A stretch of DNA of 37,359 bases from assembly GCF_963678635.1 (NCBI RefSeq), contig NW_026970804.1:1-37359 (forward strand). The letters run 5' to 3'. Source of the DNA: Symsagittifera roscoffensis. Taxonomy: Eukaryota > Xenacoelomorpha > Acoela > Convolutidae. Each line of letters begins with the position of its first letter. The stretch's first letter is position 1. The position numbers and the translations under genes are program-made. This document shows, one piece after another, positions 10,119-18,186 of this stretch. Under the pieces are notes generated by a model. The model made no database searches. It had not been told where the DNA came from and worked only from the letters and a program-made list of their open reading frames with translations.

Positions 10119-10744
10119 GACTTGAAGAGGTTTAAAGTTTTGTTAAAATGAAATGACTGAACTACCGAAATGAAATTGAGAGAATGAAAAGTATGAAAAG
10201 TTTATTAATGAAAATGAGATCAGGAAAGGGGTGGCATAGTTCAATTAGGTCAAAGCTAATAACTTTTTAGGCGAGGCTATCAAATTTTATTCATTCTTTT
10301 AAGCATGACGCCTGAGGTCATGTTAGGAATGAATGTGAAAACCCGATTTTTTAGATTTATGTGACAGCTTTATTATAGTGGTTACGGGCGAAAGCACTCA
10401 AAATCAAGTTTTCATGATAGTTTGCCAGACATTCATTGTTATGCTGTTAGAAATTCATTACCATGATTCATAACAGTCATTAAAATAACCGTCACAATAA
10501 ATAACACTAGAAGATTTTTAGACAATAGCCGGGGGAAAAAGTAACTAAATACCCATATAAAAAGAGGTTTATCGTTAAAGAAATTATATCCTTGGTGATT
10601 AAGTCTTATCAATATGGCTTAGGGCGCTCGTAAACTTTATCACCTAAATTTTTACTTTGGGAGCGCATGATCTGTCTCGTATACTGTGATCAGTCATTCT
10701 TCAACGTTCCACACTAAAAACCAGTTGGTTGTTATTCATTTATA
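10119..10744. promoter_or_regulatory. Divergent intergenic region with TATA-like box
   Basis: This is 626 bases between the divergent 214-residue and PC4-like genes. CATATAAAAAGAGG at 10553-10566 is a good TATA-box match on the plus strand, about 180 bases before the ATG at 10745, which allows a 5' untranslated leader. No gene-like frame lies here. Confidence 0.4.
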
Positions 10745-11104
10745 ATGTACGCTTCTCTTGACACGGATGTAGACTATTTCGATGATTTTAGGGATATATC
10801 TTCGAATGATAAACGTTTAGTTAGAGTCGGTGCAAAAACATTCGCACAGACCGGTACTTACATAACTATCAAATTGTACAAAAAAGACGAAGAGGGAACT
10901 TTTAAGTATCGACAAGGAATAACTTTGTCAACTGGTGAATTCGAGTCCTTGGCGGACAATTACACAAAAATTAAAAGGTTGACGAAAGCAAAAAACTGCG
11001 ACGTGACTGAAAAACTTAGAAAAAAGCGAAACAAATCTAAAAAATCTTCATGCTCTGAAAAGGAATGCGAAAGTGAAAACGATGATAACTGTCGGGTTGT
11101 GTAA
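10745..11104 (+). CDS. PC4-like single-strand DNA-binding protein (island gene)
   Basis: This is a 119-residue protein from ATG to TAA. Residues about 28-78 resemble the C-terminal domain of transcription coactivator PC4/Sub1: a strand ending VGAKTF, then YITIKLY, an acidic turn with EEG, a basic RQGITLS strand and the helix FESLADNYTKI. PC4 family proteins bind single-stranded DNA as dimers and act in transcription and replication. The tail is Lys-rich then acidic with Cys residues, so the charged region sits at the C terminus rather than the N terminus as in human PC4. It lies 37 bases upstream of the next gene on the same strand. A role in protecting Polinton replication intermediates is inference. 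The family call rests on pattern similarity only. Confidence 0.6.
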   Translation: MYASLDTDVDYFDDFRDISSNDKRLVRVGAKTFAQTGTYITIKLYKKDEEGTFKYRQGITLSTGEFESLADNYTKIKRLTKAKNCDVTEKLRKKRNKSKKSSCSEKECESENDDNCRVV

Positions 11105-11141
11105 CATTATCAACTCGTTATTCGATTGAAACTTCAAAGCA

Positions 11142-11768
11142 ATGGTTGAAGCAATGTATGAGCAATCCCCTGATTATTTCAAACAATTCCGTAAAAATTA
11201 CAAATTTTTCATCCTGAATCATGAACCCAACTTTTCAGGCTTCGCTTCAAAAGCAAATTTTGCAGTATCCTCCCATTCGAATAAATTAGATTTTTGCAAC
11301 CATTCGATTGACAACGAAAAACATTATCATGTGCTGGTCGAATTTACGAAAGAGTCTACCGATTTACTTAACAAGATGACTTCAAAAGCCTTCGTTGTTC
11401 CTTGTCTTCTCTCTACATTCAAATATTTAATTTTGGGTTGCTCCAACTATGAATTGTCTGGCCCTCTGATGGAAAAACTGAAAATAGCTGTGAATTATAA
11501 CTCTATCAACAACTTAGATGTTAGTGGTGTTCCAGTTCGCAGACGATTGCCTCAAGTTTGCTTCGGCTCGCAGACTAAATCTGTTCAAACTCAAACTGAC
11601 CTGATTACTAACGTAACAATTGAACGCTTTACTAATATTTTGAATGGTGAAAACGCTGCTGAGTTTTCTAAAATAATTGACATAATTTTAAGTGGGTATG
11701 GTTGTATGGAAATTGATTCAAACACTTTGTTTGTGAAATTTATCATGGAGAAGAAATTCAAGTTTTAA
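11142..11768 (+). CDS. Hypothetical 208-residue protein (island gene)
   Basis: The ATG at 11142 follows the PC4-like gene closely, suggesting coexpression. I do not recognise the family. It has alternating hydrophobic strands near the N terminus (YKFFILNHEPNF), then KHYHVLVEF, where a His-x-His after a polar loop recalls the metal-binding motif of HUH replication nucleases. No convincing catalytic Tyr motif or helicase part is present, so I do not assign a Rep function. A basic RRRLP segment lies near residue 133 and the protein ends KKFKF. A run of 19 A residues follows 30 bases after the stop. Confidence 0.6.
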   Translation: MVEAMYEQSPDYFKQFRKNYKFFILNHEPNFSGFASKANFAVSSHSNKLDFCNHSIDNEKHYHVLVEFTKESTDLLNKMTSKAFVVPCLLSTFKYLILGCSNYELSGPLMEKLKIAVNYNSINNLDVSGVPVRRRLPQVCFGSQTKSVQTQTDLITNVTIERFTNILNGENAAEFSKIIDIILSGYGCMEIDSNTLFVKFIMEKKFKF

Positions 11769-11797
11769 ATATTGGTTTTCTTTCGCTCTTGTATACC

Positions 11798-11816
11798 AAA
11801 AAAAAAAAAAAAAAAA
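11798..11816 (+). repeat. A19 tract after the island genes
   Basis: Nineteen consecutive A residues between the 208-residue gene and the right island repeat. It could be a remnant of a copied poly(A) tail, or simple homopolymer drift as elsewhere in the island. Confidence 0.9.
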
Positions 11817-11831
11817 TTGTTACTACACAAG

Positions 11832-11947
11832 CGGGAGGCGTTCCCGAGGAGCGTAGCGACGAGCAACGCCGGGTTAGCTATTGCCCCTTAAACCAAACGG
11901 CCATGCCTTAATAATTCGAAGGACTTGATATGAAACTTTTCGCGGTT
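11832..11947 (-). repeat. Island inverted repeat, right arm
   Basis: Perfect reverse complement of 8267-8348 over 11832-11913, with imperfect extension to about 11947. Confidence 0.93.
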
Positions 11948-12046
11948 CACATAAACTTGCAGAAAAAAACTTTGTTGTTAATAAGAATGAATTGAAAAAA
12001 AAAAAAAACGAATTTATAAATTTTACAAAAACATCAATAAATTAAT

Positions 12047-12484
12047 TTAGAATAACATATGTTTGGCAAATCTTATCAAATCATGATCATTAAGTTTGAA
12101 ACCTATTGGAAATTTGTTTTTAATTATAACATGAGCAACATAAATACAATAAAGTCCGCATAACACTGAATCAGCTGATTGTATTGGTTTTTTCAACAGT
12201 AGCTGATTTCCCTCGTGAATTGTTCGTCGCATATTCTTGTACACGAGGGGATAATCACATAATCGTTTACCTAGAGGATCTGCGAAGAATATCTGTCCTC
12301 CAGCTTGAGCAAAAAGCAACCAGTGGGTTCCAGGTTGATCCGATGGTGAGGCATTCATAATCATGAACGTATTATCGTTTTTCAGTACTGAAGAGCATGG
12401 CAAATCTGCCGGAAAAACACCTCTAAAGCGATGTTTCAAATGTTTACAACGGTTAATAATTTCTACTAGTTGAAGATTATCCAT
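12047..12484 (-). CDS. PRO: Adenain/Ulp1-like cysteine protease (Polinton PRO)
   Basis: This 145-residue protein starts at ATG. The catalytic triad of the C5/C48 protease clan is visible: His in GTHWLLF (about residue 54), Asp in FADPLG (about 69) and Cys in CGLYC (about 109), preceded by the expected Gln in IQSAD (about 102). Family role: maturation of capsid proteins in adenoviruses, and by inference in Polinton virions. Its length is short but normal for Polintons. It lies 7 bases downstream of the major capsid gene on the same strand, which fits joint expression. Confidence 0.9.
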   Translation of the reverse strand: MDNLQLVEIINRCKHLKHRFRGVFPADLPCSSVLKNDNTFMIMNASPSDQPGTHWLLFAQAGGQIFFADPLGKRLCDYPLVYKNMRRTIHEGNQLLLKKPIQSADSVLCGLYCIYVAHVIIKNKFPIGFKLNDHDLIRFAKHMLF

Positions 12485-12491
12485 GTCTATC

Positions 12492-13808
12492 TTAGGTCAT
12501 AAGAGTGTTTTTGGTAATTTTTCTATCTGAACGCACATAAACTGTTGATGCACGCTCTCCCATAAACAATAACTCGACGTTATTAGCGAGACCTGCGTCA
12601 AACTTGAGTTCGAGCGAAATAGTGAAATTGGTCAATTCAGGATGAATAAAATCGTGTGAAGCCTCCTGAGTAGACGTGAGATCAAAAGCCATAATATAAT
12701 GATTATCATAATTAGCGAGACTGATTCCATGACTAGTGTTTAAAACAAAATCAAGAGCCTCAAGCGTATTGTAATAAATTCTTTTATTGTCTGATGTTGA
12801 GATGGGAGTTCCGGCAATGGGTAGACCTTTTCTGTAAACAATGATCTCATTCAACCCAAATTTCTGGTAATGAAAAGGGTTTGTTCTATTAGTACCCAAA
12901 TATGCTTCGTTTATGCTCATTGCTACTATCATTCTTCGAACAGGTTCTTTTGCAAAAACATCCTCTTGTCGCCAGCTTTGTACTCCTGCAGTTGCGAGAA
13001 ACGTTTTTGGTACTACTTCGATGTAATTGTAAATTGCCGGGTTCTTCAACAAAGTTTTTTCTATTGATGAGAGAACATAGTCAGTCACAGTCATCTTTCT
13101 GACATAGAGGTTAGCTTCGATTATTTGGACCTTGTAGTGTTTAGCTGCATCGTCAGATATGACAACAAAATCATTAGGAGAACGTCTAAGAGACAATCTT
13201 ATTGTCACACCGCTAAGTAGATGCTTGTCACACGACAAAAAATCGCAAGCAATTTTACCAAATAGCTTCAGCTCGCTCGAGGCCGCAACGAGACCTTTAC
13301 GCTCCGTAACATCATCAGCTCTCCTTCCAGCACCGTCAATGGCTGATGGATTTTCTTCATAATAATAACCTTGACAAGCCAACCATGTTTTCTTGGCATC
13401 ATTACCGTATGAAAACTCGGTCTCAATAAAGCTTTTATGGGCAAAATTAGCATTGGTAGTTGATATTTTTTCACCATTCAGAGACAGTGTACACTCAGAA
13501 AATAATGAAGATAAAGGATTGTTAACAAAATACGGCGTATCTCTGTTTGCCGCCTCTGTAGCATGTGTTCGAAGCACGTTTCCATTGCTTCGAACAATTC
13601 GTGCAACTATTTCCAAACGAGTACGTTGAAGATCGATGAAATTATTTCTGTCGCCGAGTACTTCAAACTCTAGCATAGGACCATCAGGGGAGTAGGAAGG
13701 TCCAATTTTTTGGGTGAATGCATTTTCAAAAGTGACAAGCAAAGGCGGTTTCTCAAATAAGTCCAAGGAGCTGTGAGTTGCTTCACTCGGGATTAAATTA
13801 GAAATCAT
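12492..13808 (-). CDS. MCP: Polinton major capsid protein (double jelly-roll)
   Basis: This 438-residue protein starts at an ATG that overlaps the upstream basic-protein gene by 11 bases. The N-terminal pattern LDLFEKPPLL, a polar stretch, then NNFIDLQRTRLEI is characteristic of Polinton and adintovirus hexon-like capsid proteins. Later NNPLSSLFSECTLSLNG matches the next conserved block. Family role: trimeric building block of an icosahedral shell. It appears intact, and its neighbours are minor capsid, basic protein and protease genes. The sequence alone does not show whether particles form. Confidence 0.88.
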   Translation of the reverse strand: MISNLIPSEATHSSLDLFEKPPLLVTFENAFTQKIGPSYSPDGPMLEFEVLGDRNNFIDLQRTRLEIVARIVRSNGNVLRTHATEAANRDTPYFVNNPLSSLFSECTLSLNGEKISTTNANFAHKSFIETEFSYGNDAKKTWLACQGYYYEENPSAIDGAGRRADDVTERKGLVAASSELKLFGKIACDFLSCDKHLLSGVTIRLSLRRSPNDFVVISDDAAKHYKVQIIEANLYVRKMTVTDYVLSSIEKTLLKNPAIYNYIEVVPKTFLATAGVQSWRQEDVFAKEPVRRMIVAMSINEAYLGTNRTNPFHYQKFGLNEIIVYRKGLPIAGTPISTSDNKRIYYNTLEALDFVLNTSHGISLANYDNHYIMAFDLTSTQEASHDFIHPELTNFTISLELKFDAGLANNVELLFMGERASTVYVRSDRKITKNTLMT

Positions 13809-14205
13809 TTTTAACCCTTGTAAAGAAATCGGAGCGACTTCTCTGTGCAGTTCGTTTTCTGGGAATGACGCGTCTCGTTTTTCGTTTAAACGCCGTCGTT
13901 CTTTTCGGATGACTTTTCCGAGATCTACTTCCTCCTCCTACTTGCTTTTTGATTGTTTTTCTAACGGTGCTTTTGAGTGCCTGCTTAGGACTTTTTCTTT
14001 TTGTTGCAACTTCTATCAGTTCTGGAGCTGCCTGAAGAAGTAGTTCTTTTCCGATTTTTTTAGCCGCGGGTATCACAAATTTTCGAGCCAGTGGAAGTGC
14101 GACTCTTCCTATTCCCAAGGCTAATGCACCGAAGCCACTGCCTCGTTGTCTATAATGCCCCGAGAAATGTGGTAGGTTTGCTTGGTTGTGGTAATATGAA
14201 TCCAT
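13798..14205 (-). CDS. pX/pVI-like basic virion protein
   Basis: The open frame begins at a TTG at 14214, but the first ATG is at 14205 (MDSYYHNQ), giving about 135 residues. Near the N terminus a Gly/Ala-rich amphipathic segment (GFGALALGIGRVALPLARK) resembles the membrane-active segment of adenovirus pVI/pX-type proteins in Polintons. The second half is strongly basic (RKTIKKQ, FKRKTRRV, RKRTAQR), as expected for a DNA-condensing core protein. It lies between the minor and major capsid genes, the usual place. The role in membrane penetration or core packing is family inference. Confidence 0.75.
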   Translation of the reverse strand: MDSYYHNQANLPHFSGHYRQRGSGFGALALGIGRVALPLARKFVIPAAKKIGKELLLQAAPELIEVATKRKSPKQALKSTVRKTIKKQVGGGSRSRKSHPKRTTAFKRKTRRVIPRKRTAQRSRSDFFTRVKNDF

Positions 14206-14210
14206 TTTGA

Positions 14211-15104
14211 TCAATTGCTAAACTTTTGAAATTTCAAAGTCAGAACAACTTTTCCCCCTCCAGCGAAAGGAACAAGTCCTCCAGTTTCTGTGCGCAAGTT
14301 CACAGAAATATTGGAAATATTATTGACCAAAAGTTTTTTAAAATCCAAATTACTAAACACTTTACGATGATTCGGTTCAATTGTACATGCGTAACCGTTT
14401 TTCACTCGACGATTTGTATCAATGACTCGTAAAAGGGGTGCTTTTGTGTCTCCGACTATTTGATAATGAATTATGTCCAGATAAATAAACATAAGCTGAG
14501 TACCAGCGCATACATCAACGGGATAGTCAGCAATAAGATCTTGGGTAGAGAATGTGCTATGTTTCGTGCTTCCTTGTTTGTAACCTATATGATAACCAGT
14601 TCCATCTCTGACGCCTTTGAATCCAAGTAGACTAGGAATTTGCGGGCTTGAAAAAGTTATACCTTCCCAATAATGCAGCCATAAGGAAAGATGTTTGGTT
14701 ATTGGATCTATTACGTAATCCAATTTCTCTAATTCTGTCTTTCGACGAATCTCGTCCAGTATTTGATCAATGCTCGTATATTCTCCTTTTGTTAATTTTG
14801 CTGTTTCTCCAAGGTAAGGTCTGGAGATCTTGTCTTTCTCAACTTTCATGCTTGCTATAACCCGATCTTTTTTGTAGTACACAATGTTGTTGTCAGTTAC
14901 GTTGTTTATCTGAGTAGGGAAGGTAATTTCTGTAACTGCTACTCTCCATTCACCTTGCAAATTTATTTCTTCACTCAGGAGATTTTTGAAGTTGGCCAGA
15001 GTGTTATCCTTAAAAACGTTCATTGATGCAGATGAAACTAGGGTAATTGTGAAGGAAGGGGGAACATTATGGGTGAAAAGACTGTCGGAAGTGCCCTCAG
15101 TCAT
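14211..15104 (-). CDS. mCP: Polinton minor capsid (penton-like, single jelly-roll) protein
   Basis: This 297-residue protein starts at ATG, 8 bases overlapping the integrase end. The N-terminal pattern FTITLVSSASMNVFKDNT, then INLQGEWRVAVTEITFP and NNV, is the signature of Polinton minor capsid proteins, which occupy capsid vertices. The C terminus ends with a strand GKVVLTLKF. Intact, no lesion seen. Confidence 0.88.
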   Translation of the reverse strand: MTEGTSDSLFTHNVPPSFTITLVSSASMNVFKDNTLANFKNLLSEEINLQGEWRVAVTEITFPTQINNVTDNNIVYYKKDRVIASMKVEKDKISRPYLGETAKLTKGEYTSIDQILDEIRRKTELEKLDYVIDPITKHLSLWLHYWEGITFSSPQIPSLLGFKGVRDGTGYHIGYKQGSTKHSTFSTQDLIADYPVDVCAGTQLMFIYLDIIHYQIVGDTKAPLLRVIDTNRRVKNGYACTIEPNHRKVFSNLDFKKLLVNNISNISVNLRTETGGLVPFAGGGKVVLTLKFQKFSN

Positions 15105-16317
15105 GATTGTCCTTCTCCAGAACGCGAATCAGTTCAGACTCGTAAAATTTTCCCTCAATCGGTTCTCTGTTAGAATCAATCAAATTGTATGTTGGAGGAT
15201 TTCGTGTTGGTATGTCAAAAACTTCAAACACTTCATCGGTGAACGATTGTTTGTAACCCTTGCGAAAACGTATGTCTACTTTGGCAAGTCTAACATAATC
15301 ACCAACATAAAGCTTTGGACGTCGAACTAACTTCAAAGACTATTCTGCTCTTAATGAAATCAGGCGAGGAACATCTTTTTTAGTTACTTTATTTGGTGCA
15401 AGATTTGTGACACGATTTGTTCTCGAATTAATTGCATTGACAAAATCTTGCAATTTGTCAATGTATGAGTAAGTCCATTTATCCTCCAAGTACTTATAAA
15501 TAAGATTTTTCAAGGAACGGATATTTCTCTCAGCGAATGCGGACTTTTTCTCGCTCTCTGTGCTATATGTGTTTATGCCTTTCTTTTTACATAATGCTTC
15601 GAAGGACCCTTTAAACTCTGTGCCCTTGTCCACCCATACTTTTTCCGGTTGTTTTGTCGTTATCATTAGTTTGAACGCTTCTGCTGTTGTAGTAGCATAA
15701 TTTGATTTCAAGGGTTGCACTCTGAGATAGCGGGACATGCAGTCAACTGCAACAAGCAGATACTTAACATCATGGTTGTACTGGGCAAGTTTATCAACAA
15801 AGGCCAGATCTAATGACCAGATTTCGTCGATATCGTAAACTATGACCTTGAGTCGCGGCGTTTTTCGGATCACAGTTCGATATTTTGTGTAAGCAGGTTC
15901 AGTATGAAGGAAATGTTTAACTTTCTTTCGCGACAAATTGCTTGCTTTTATCAAGTTGTTCACACTACCAAATAACGCGGGACCTTTGTCACTGTATTTA
16001 GTTTTCAACAATTTTTCTTCAATCTTGGTAATTTTCCCATTGTTTTGTTTGCGCCTTCGTCTTTTCTGACGTTGGAGAATCTGAATCGTTATGGGGCGTT
16101 CCGTATGAGTCAGAGCCTTCTTCTGACTCTTTTTCACGTTTTTGGTTTTGGGTTTTTCTATTACCGCTGAGACTTTTTCGTTTGTGTTTTTTACTTCTCT
16201 TAAGGTTTGCACTACTTTTTTCCTGCAAAGTGGGCGATGTTGAGCGGGTTCTTGAGGGTCCGGGTTCTCGTTTCTCTTGAGCGTTAAAAGACGCTGACTG
16301 AACCGCGTGTTTGGCAT
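15097..16317 (-). CDS. INT: Polinton retroviral-type integrase, interrupted by an in-frame TAG
   Basis: The frame opens at ATG 16317 with a basic, low-complexity lead. Family similarity starts near residue 105 (YSDKGPALFGSV). The catalytic triad is visible: Asp in IWSLDLAFV, Asp in VWVDKGTEF and Glu in SAFAERNIRSLK. The C-terminal SH3-like block (YVGDYVRLAK, FRKGYKQSFTDEVFEV, PPTYNLID) is at 15336-15097 in the same frame. A TAG at 15340-15342 separates the core from this block. It could be a point mutation, a readthrough signal or an error. Known role: 3'-end processing and strand transfer, giving the 6-bp duplication. The start overlaps the upstream gene by about 300 bases in another frame, so the true N terminus may be shorter or formed by splicing. 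Confidence 0.85.
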
Positions 16318-16879
16318 TTCGATTTATTACCAGGTTTTCATTCAATTTGAGAGCAGTTAAAATGTTAATGAACGCCGGATTGTGTAGTTTTTTCGTTGGT
16401 TGTTGTATGTCGTATAAAAATATTGTAGCTTTAAGTCCTGTTGGTACTTTATCTACATATATCACCTCATTGTCATGGTTTATGGTTACTCTTTCTGAAT
16501 TTTCTATAATTTCAAGTACGGTTTTTGCTCTAACAAATTTTTTGTCTTCTAAAACTTGTAACTGTCCTAAAATGCTTTCGGTCTGTCTATTGTGTTTCTC
16601 TTCTAGTTTTTCGTCTTTAACACGTTCGACCGGTACTTCTTCATCGTCCGTTAACAGTTTAAGCTGTTCTTGTTGGGGCTCAACATTATCCGTAAATGTT
16701 TCCTTCGTTGCAGTAGTCTTACTAGTTTGTGGAGGTAATTGGGGTCTAAGCCGGTTAAGATAGGACAGTTGAGCATTTTTATGTTTAATATTATTATCAT
16801 GAAGAACACGTGCAGCATGTGGCTGCTCTTTAACATATAAATGTTTCGGAATTAGAATGAATTCTTCAGCAGTCATCAT
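16019..16879 (-). CDS. Polinton-conserved protein of unknown function (about 286 residues)
   Basis: The open frame starts at a TTG (16903), but the first ATG at 16879 overlaps the previous stop as TAATG, so I choose it (MMTAEEFILIPKHLY). This N terminus, a Glu/Lys-rich middle and a later folded block (SILGQLQVLEDKKF to HNPAFINILTALKL) match a protein I know as a recurrent Polinton neighbour of the integrase, without known function. The C-terminal 100 residues are basic and Ser-rich, probably disordered, and overlap the integrase reading frame. It might be a structural or DNA-associated virion protein, but that is a guess. Confidence 0.65.
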   Translation of the reverse strand: MMTAEEFILIPKHLYVKEQPHAARVLHDNNIKHKNAQLSYLNRLRPQLPPQTSKTTATKETFTDNVEPQQEQLKLLTDDEEVPVERVKDEKLEEKHNRQTESILGQLQVLEDKKFVRAKTVLEIIENSERVTINHDNEVIYVDKVPTGLKATIFLYDIQQPTKKLHNPAFINILTALKLNENLVINRNAKHAVQSASFNAQEKREPGPSRTRSTSPTLQEKSSANLKRSKKHKRKSLSGNRKTQNQKREKESEEGSDSYGTPHNDSDSPTSEKTKAQTKQWENYQD

Positions 16880-17184
16880 TAAGTTGTGAGGTACTTGTAA
16901 CAAAAATAAAGTATTTGTCGAACTAAATGGAAGCCTTCTTTACTCAAAATAATCGCACGTTTTTTGACAACACTGGTTTTTGGAGTTAATAAGTATTTGT
17001 ATGCTGTCTCGAATCGTTCGATGTTTGCGATTTTAACGGGTACGTTTCCATTGACTACATTGAGCAAACATTCACAAACAAGTGTTATGATCTCACGATT
17101 TGAAGTTTTTCTAATTAATCTTCTTAGCTGGTCAGGTTTCAGTTGTACCATATGCCGCAGAATAGATAAGTTTTTCTTTTTCAT
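16879..17184 (-). CDS. Small Polinton-conserved protein (101 residues)
   Basis: The gene starts at ATG and overlaps the ATPase end by 53 bases. The pattern SILRHMVQLKPDQLRRLI, then LVCECLLNVVNGNVPV and a basic VVKKRAIILSKEGFHLV end, is typical of a small helical protein found in many Polintons next to the ATPase. Function is unknown. Its stop shares one base with the start of the following gene (TAATG), which suggests coupled translation or simply compaction. Confidence 0.7.
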   Translation of the reverse strand: MKKKNLSILRHMVQLKPDQLRRLIRKTSNREIITLVCECLLNVVNGNVPVKIANIERFETAYKYLLTPKTSVVKKRAIILSKEGFHLVRQILYFCYKYLTT

Positions 17185-17833
17185 TTGTGATTGGAGTAGT
17201 TTCTGCTTCAGATAAGGGTAAATAAAAAACTGTTGGCCCAGGTGGTGTGATATTTGAACAATATCTCAAACAATCTGATGTACGGGGGTCCAAGTCGATT
17301 AGAAGATGTCCAAAAGAGTCTCTGGTAGCTAATTCGTAACAGTTTCTCAAAAATTTTGATACATTCAATTGTCTTCCTAATAGATCTAGTTGCTGAACGT
17401 CGCGAGGCGATTTGAACAGAATGATGTGTGAAGTGTTCAAATCAATCGTACGCGACCATCGACTTTGTTGAAACAAGTTATGCTTAACATATATTACATC
17501 TATCCCTCTATGTCTACCCGCTGTCGCTAACCTAACAAATTCCTTGTCATTATAGATGTCTTCACATGAATCATCGAAAACTAGAAGAACATTTTCTAAT
17601 TTTCTCACAGATTCGAATCCGTCGAATTTCATGAACTCCATATTCACTTCGCGAGAAGACACTTTTTCTGAGAATGCAGGTTGCATCTCTTTGTAAAGAT
17701 ATAGAACGGTTCCAAATTTAGGGTAAAAAGTATTTCCCATCAGAAGTTTCAAAATTAACTCAGTTTTCCCGGATCCTGAAGGTCCCACTATCGCCATAAA
17801 AATTCTTGTCGAAGTATCAATCACTTTATTCAT
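17132..17833 (-). CDS. ATP: FtsK/HerA-like genome-packaging ATPase (Polinton ATP)
   Basis: The frame is open to 17905, but that start is TTG. The ATG at 17833 (MNKVIDTST) overlaps the upstream stop as ATGA, so I choose it, giving about 233 residues. Walker A is GPSGSGKT near residue 18 and Walker B is VLLVFDDS near residue 83. The segment RHRGIDVIYVKHNLFQ is the family's sensor region. This group includes poxvirus A32 and adenovirus IVa2-like packaging motors. Known role: pumping DNA into the capsid. It appears intact. Confidence 0.9.
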   Translation of the reverse strand: MNKVIDTSTRIFMAIVGPSGSGKTELILKLLMGNTFYPKFGTVLYLYKEMQPAFSEKVSSREVNMEFMKFDGFESVRKLENVLLVFDDSCEDIYNDKEFVRLATAGRHRGIDVIYVKHNLFQQSRWSRTIDLNTSHIILFKSPRDVQQLDLLGRQLNVSKFLRNCYELATRDSFGHLLIDLDPRTSDCLRYCSNITPPGPTVFYLPLSEAETTPITNEKEKLIYSAAYGTTET

Positions 17834-18114
17834 ATTCTTGGGTTTGGTAGTACGTAACCAACCAAGCCTGATAAAATCGAGAACCAAACTGACGTTTCTT
17901 CGCAACTTAATTTAGTGAAAGAAAGTTTGAGAATGCAGAAAGTTAGTAAAATTAGAATTACTACCATTTGCGCAACAAAAACTACTTCAGACCTTGGCAA
18001 AGTTACATTGTTACAAAACTTCCATGATTTTTTTTCACTGTTTGTCTCGTTATAAACAAACTCTGTTACTAATGTTGCGTCAGGTTCATCTACTGCTGTT
18101 GTTGCTTCTGACAT
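17830..18114 (-). CDS. Polinton membrane protein (94 residues)
   Basis: The gene starts at ATG and ends TGA, overlapping the ATPase start by 4 bases. A polar N-terminal half is followed by a membrane helix (VVFVAQMVVILILLTFCIL) and then a conserved C-terminal motif with LSGLVGYVLPNP. That pattern (hydrophobic helix, short loop, a GY-LPNP end) is common in small Polinton transmembrane proteins. It may act at the virion membrane or in packaging, which is inferred only from position beside the ATPase. Confidence 0.75.
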   Translation of the reverse strand: MSEATTAVDEPDATLVTEFVYNETNSEKKSWKFCNNVTLPRSEVVFVAQMVVILILLTFCILKLSFTKLSCEETSVWFSILSGLVGYVLPNPRI

Positions 18115-18186
18115 TTGAGAAACTATTTATTCTACAGACTGCGTTAGACTTTTTCTCTCTGCGAATGAAGCTTGTAAAAAATTAAA

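Larger units (their letters stand above)
8233..11947. mobile_element. Inverted-repeat-bounded accessory island inside the Polinton
   Basis: Inverted repeats at 8233-8348 and 11832-11947 enclose about 3.5 kb with three genes that are not core Polinton genes, plus low-complexity DNA. Two of the genes are the only plus-strand ones in the Polinton. I found no clear target duplication and no transposase, so it may be a non-autonomous fold-back insertion, an invertible segment, or cargo between two copies of a dispersed repeat. Confidence 0.5.

Noticed and set aside
15097-15336. Separate small gene of 79 residues after integrase
   Set aside because: It is in the same frame as integrase, begins with TTG right after the TAG, and matches the integrase C-terminal domain. 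It is not an independent gene.
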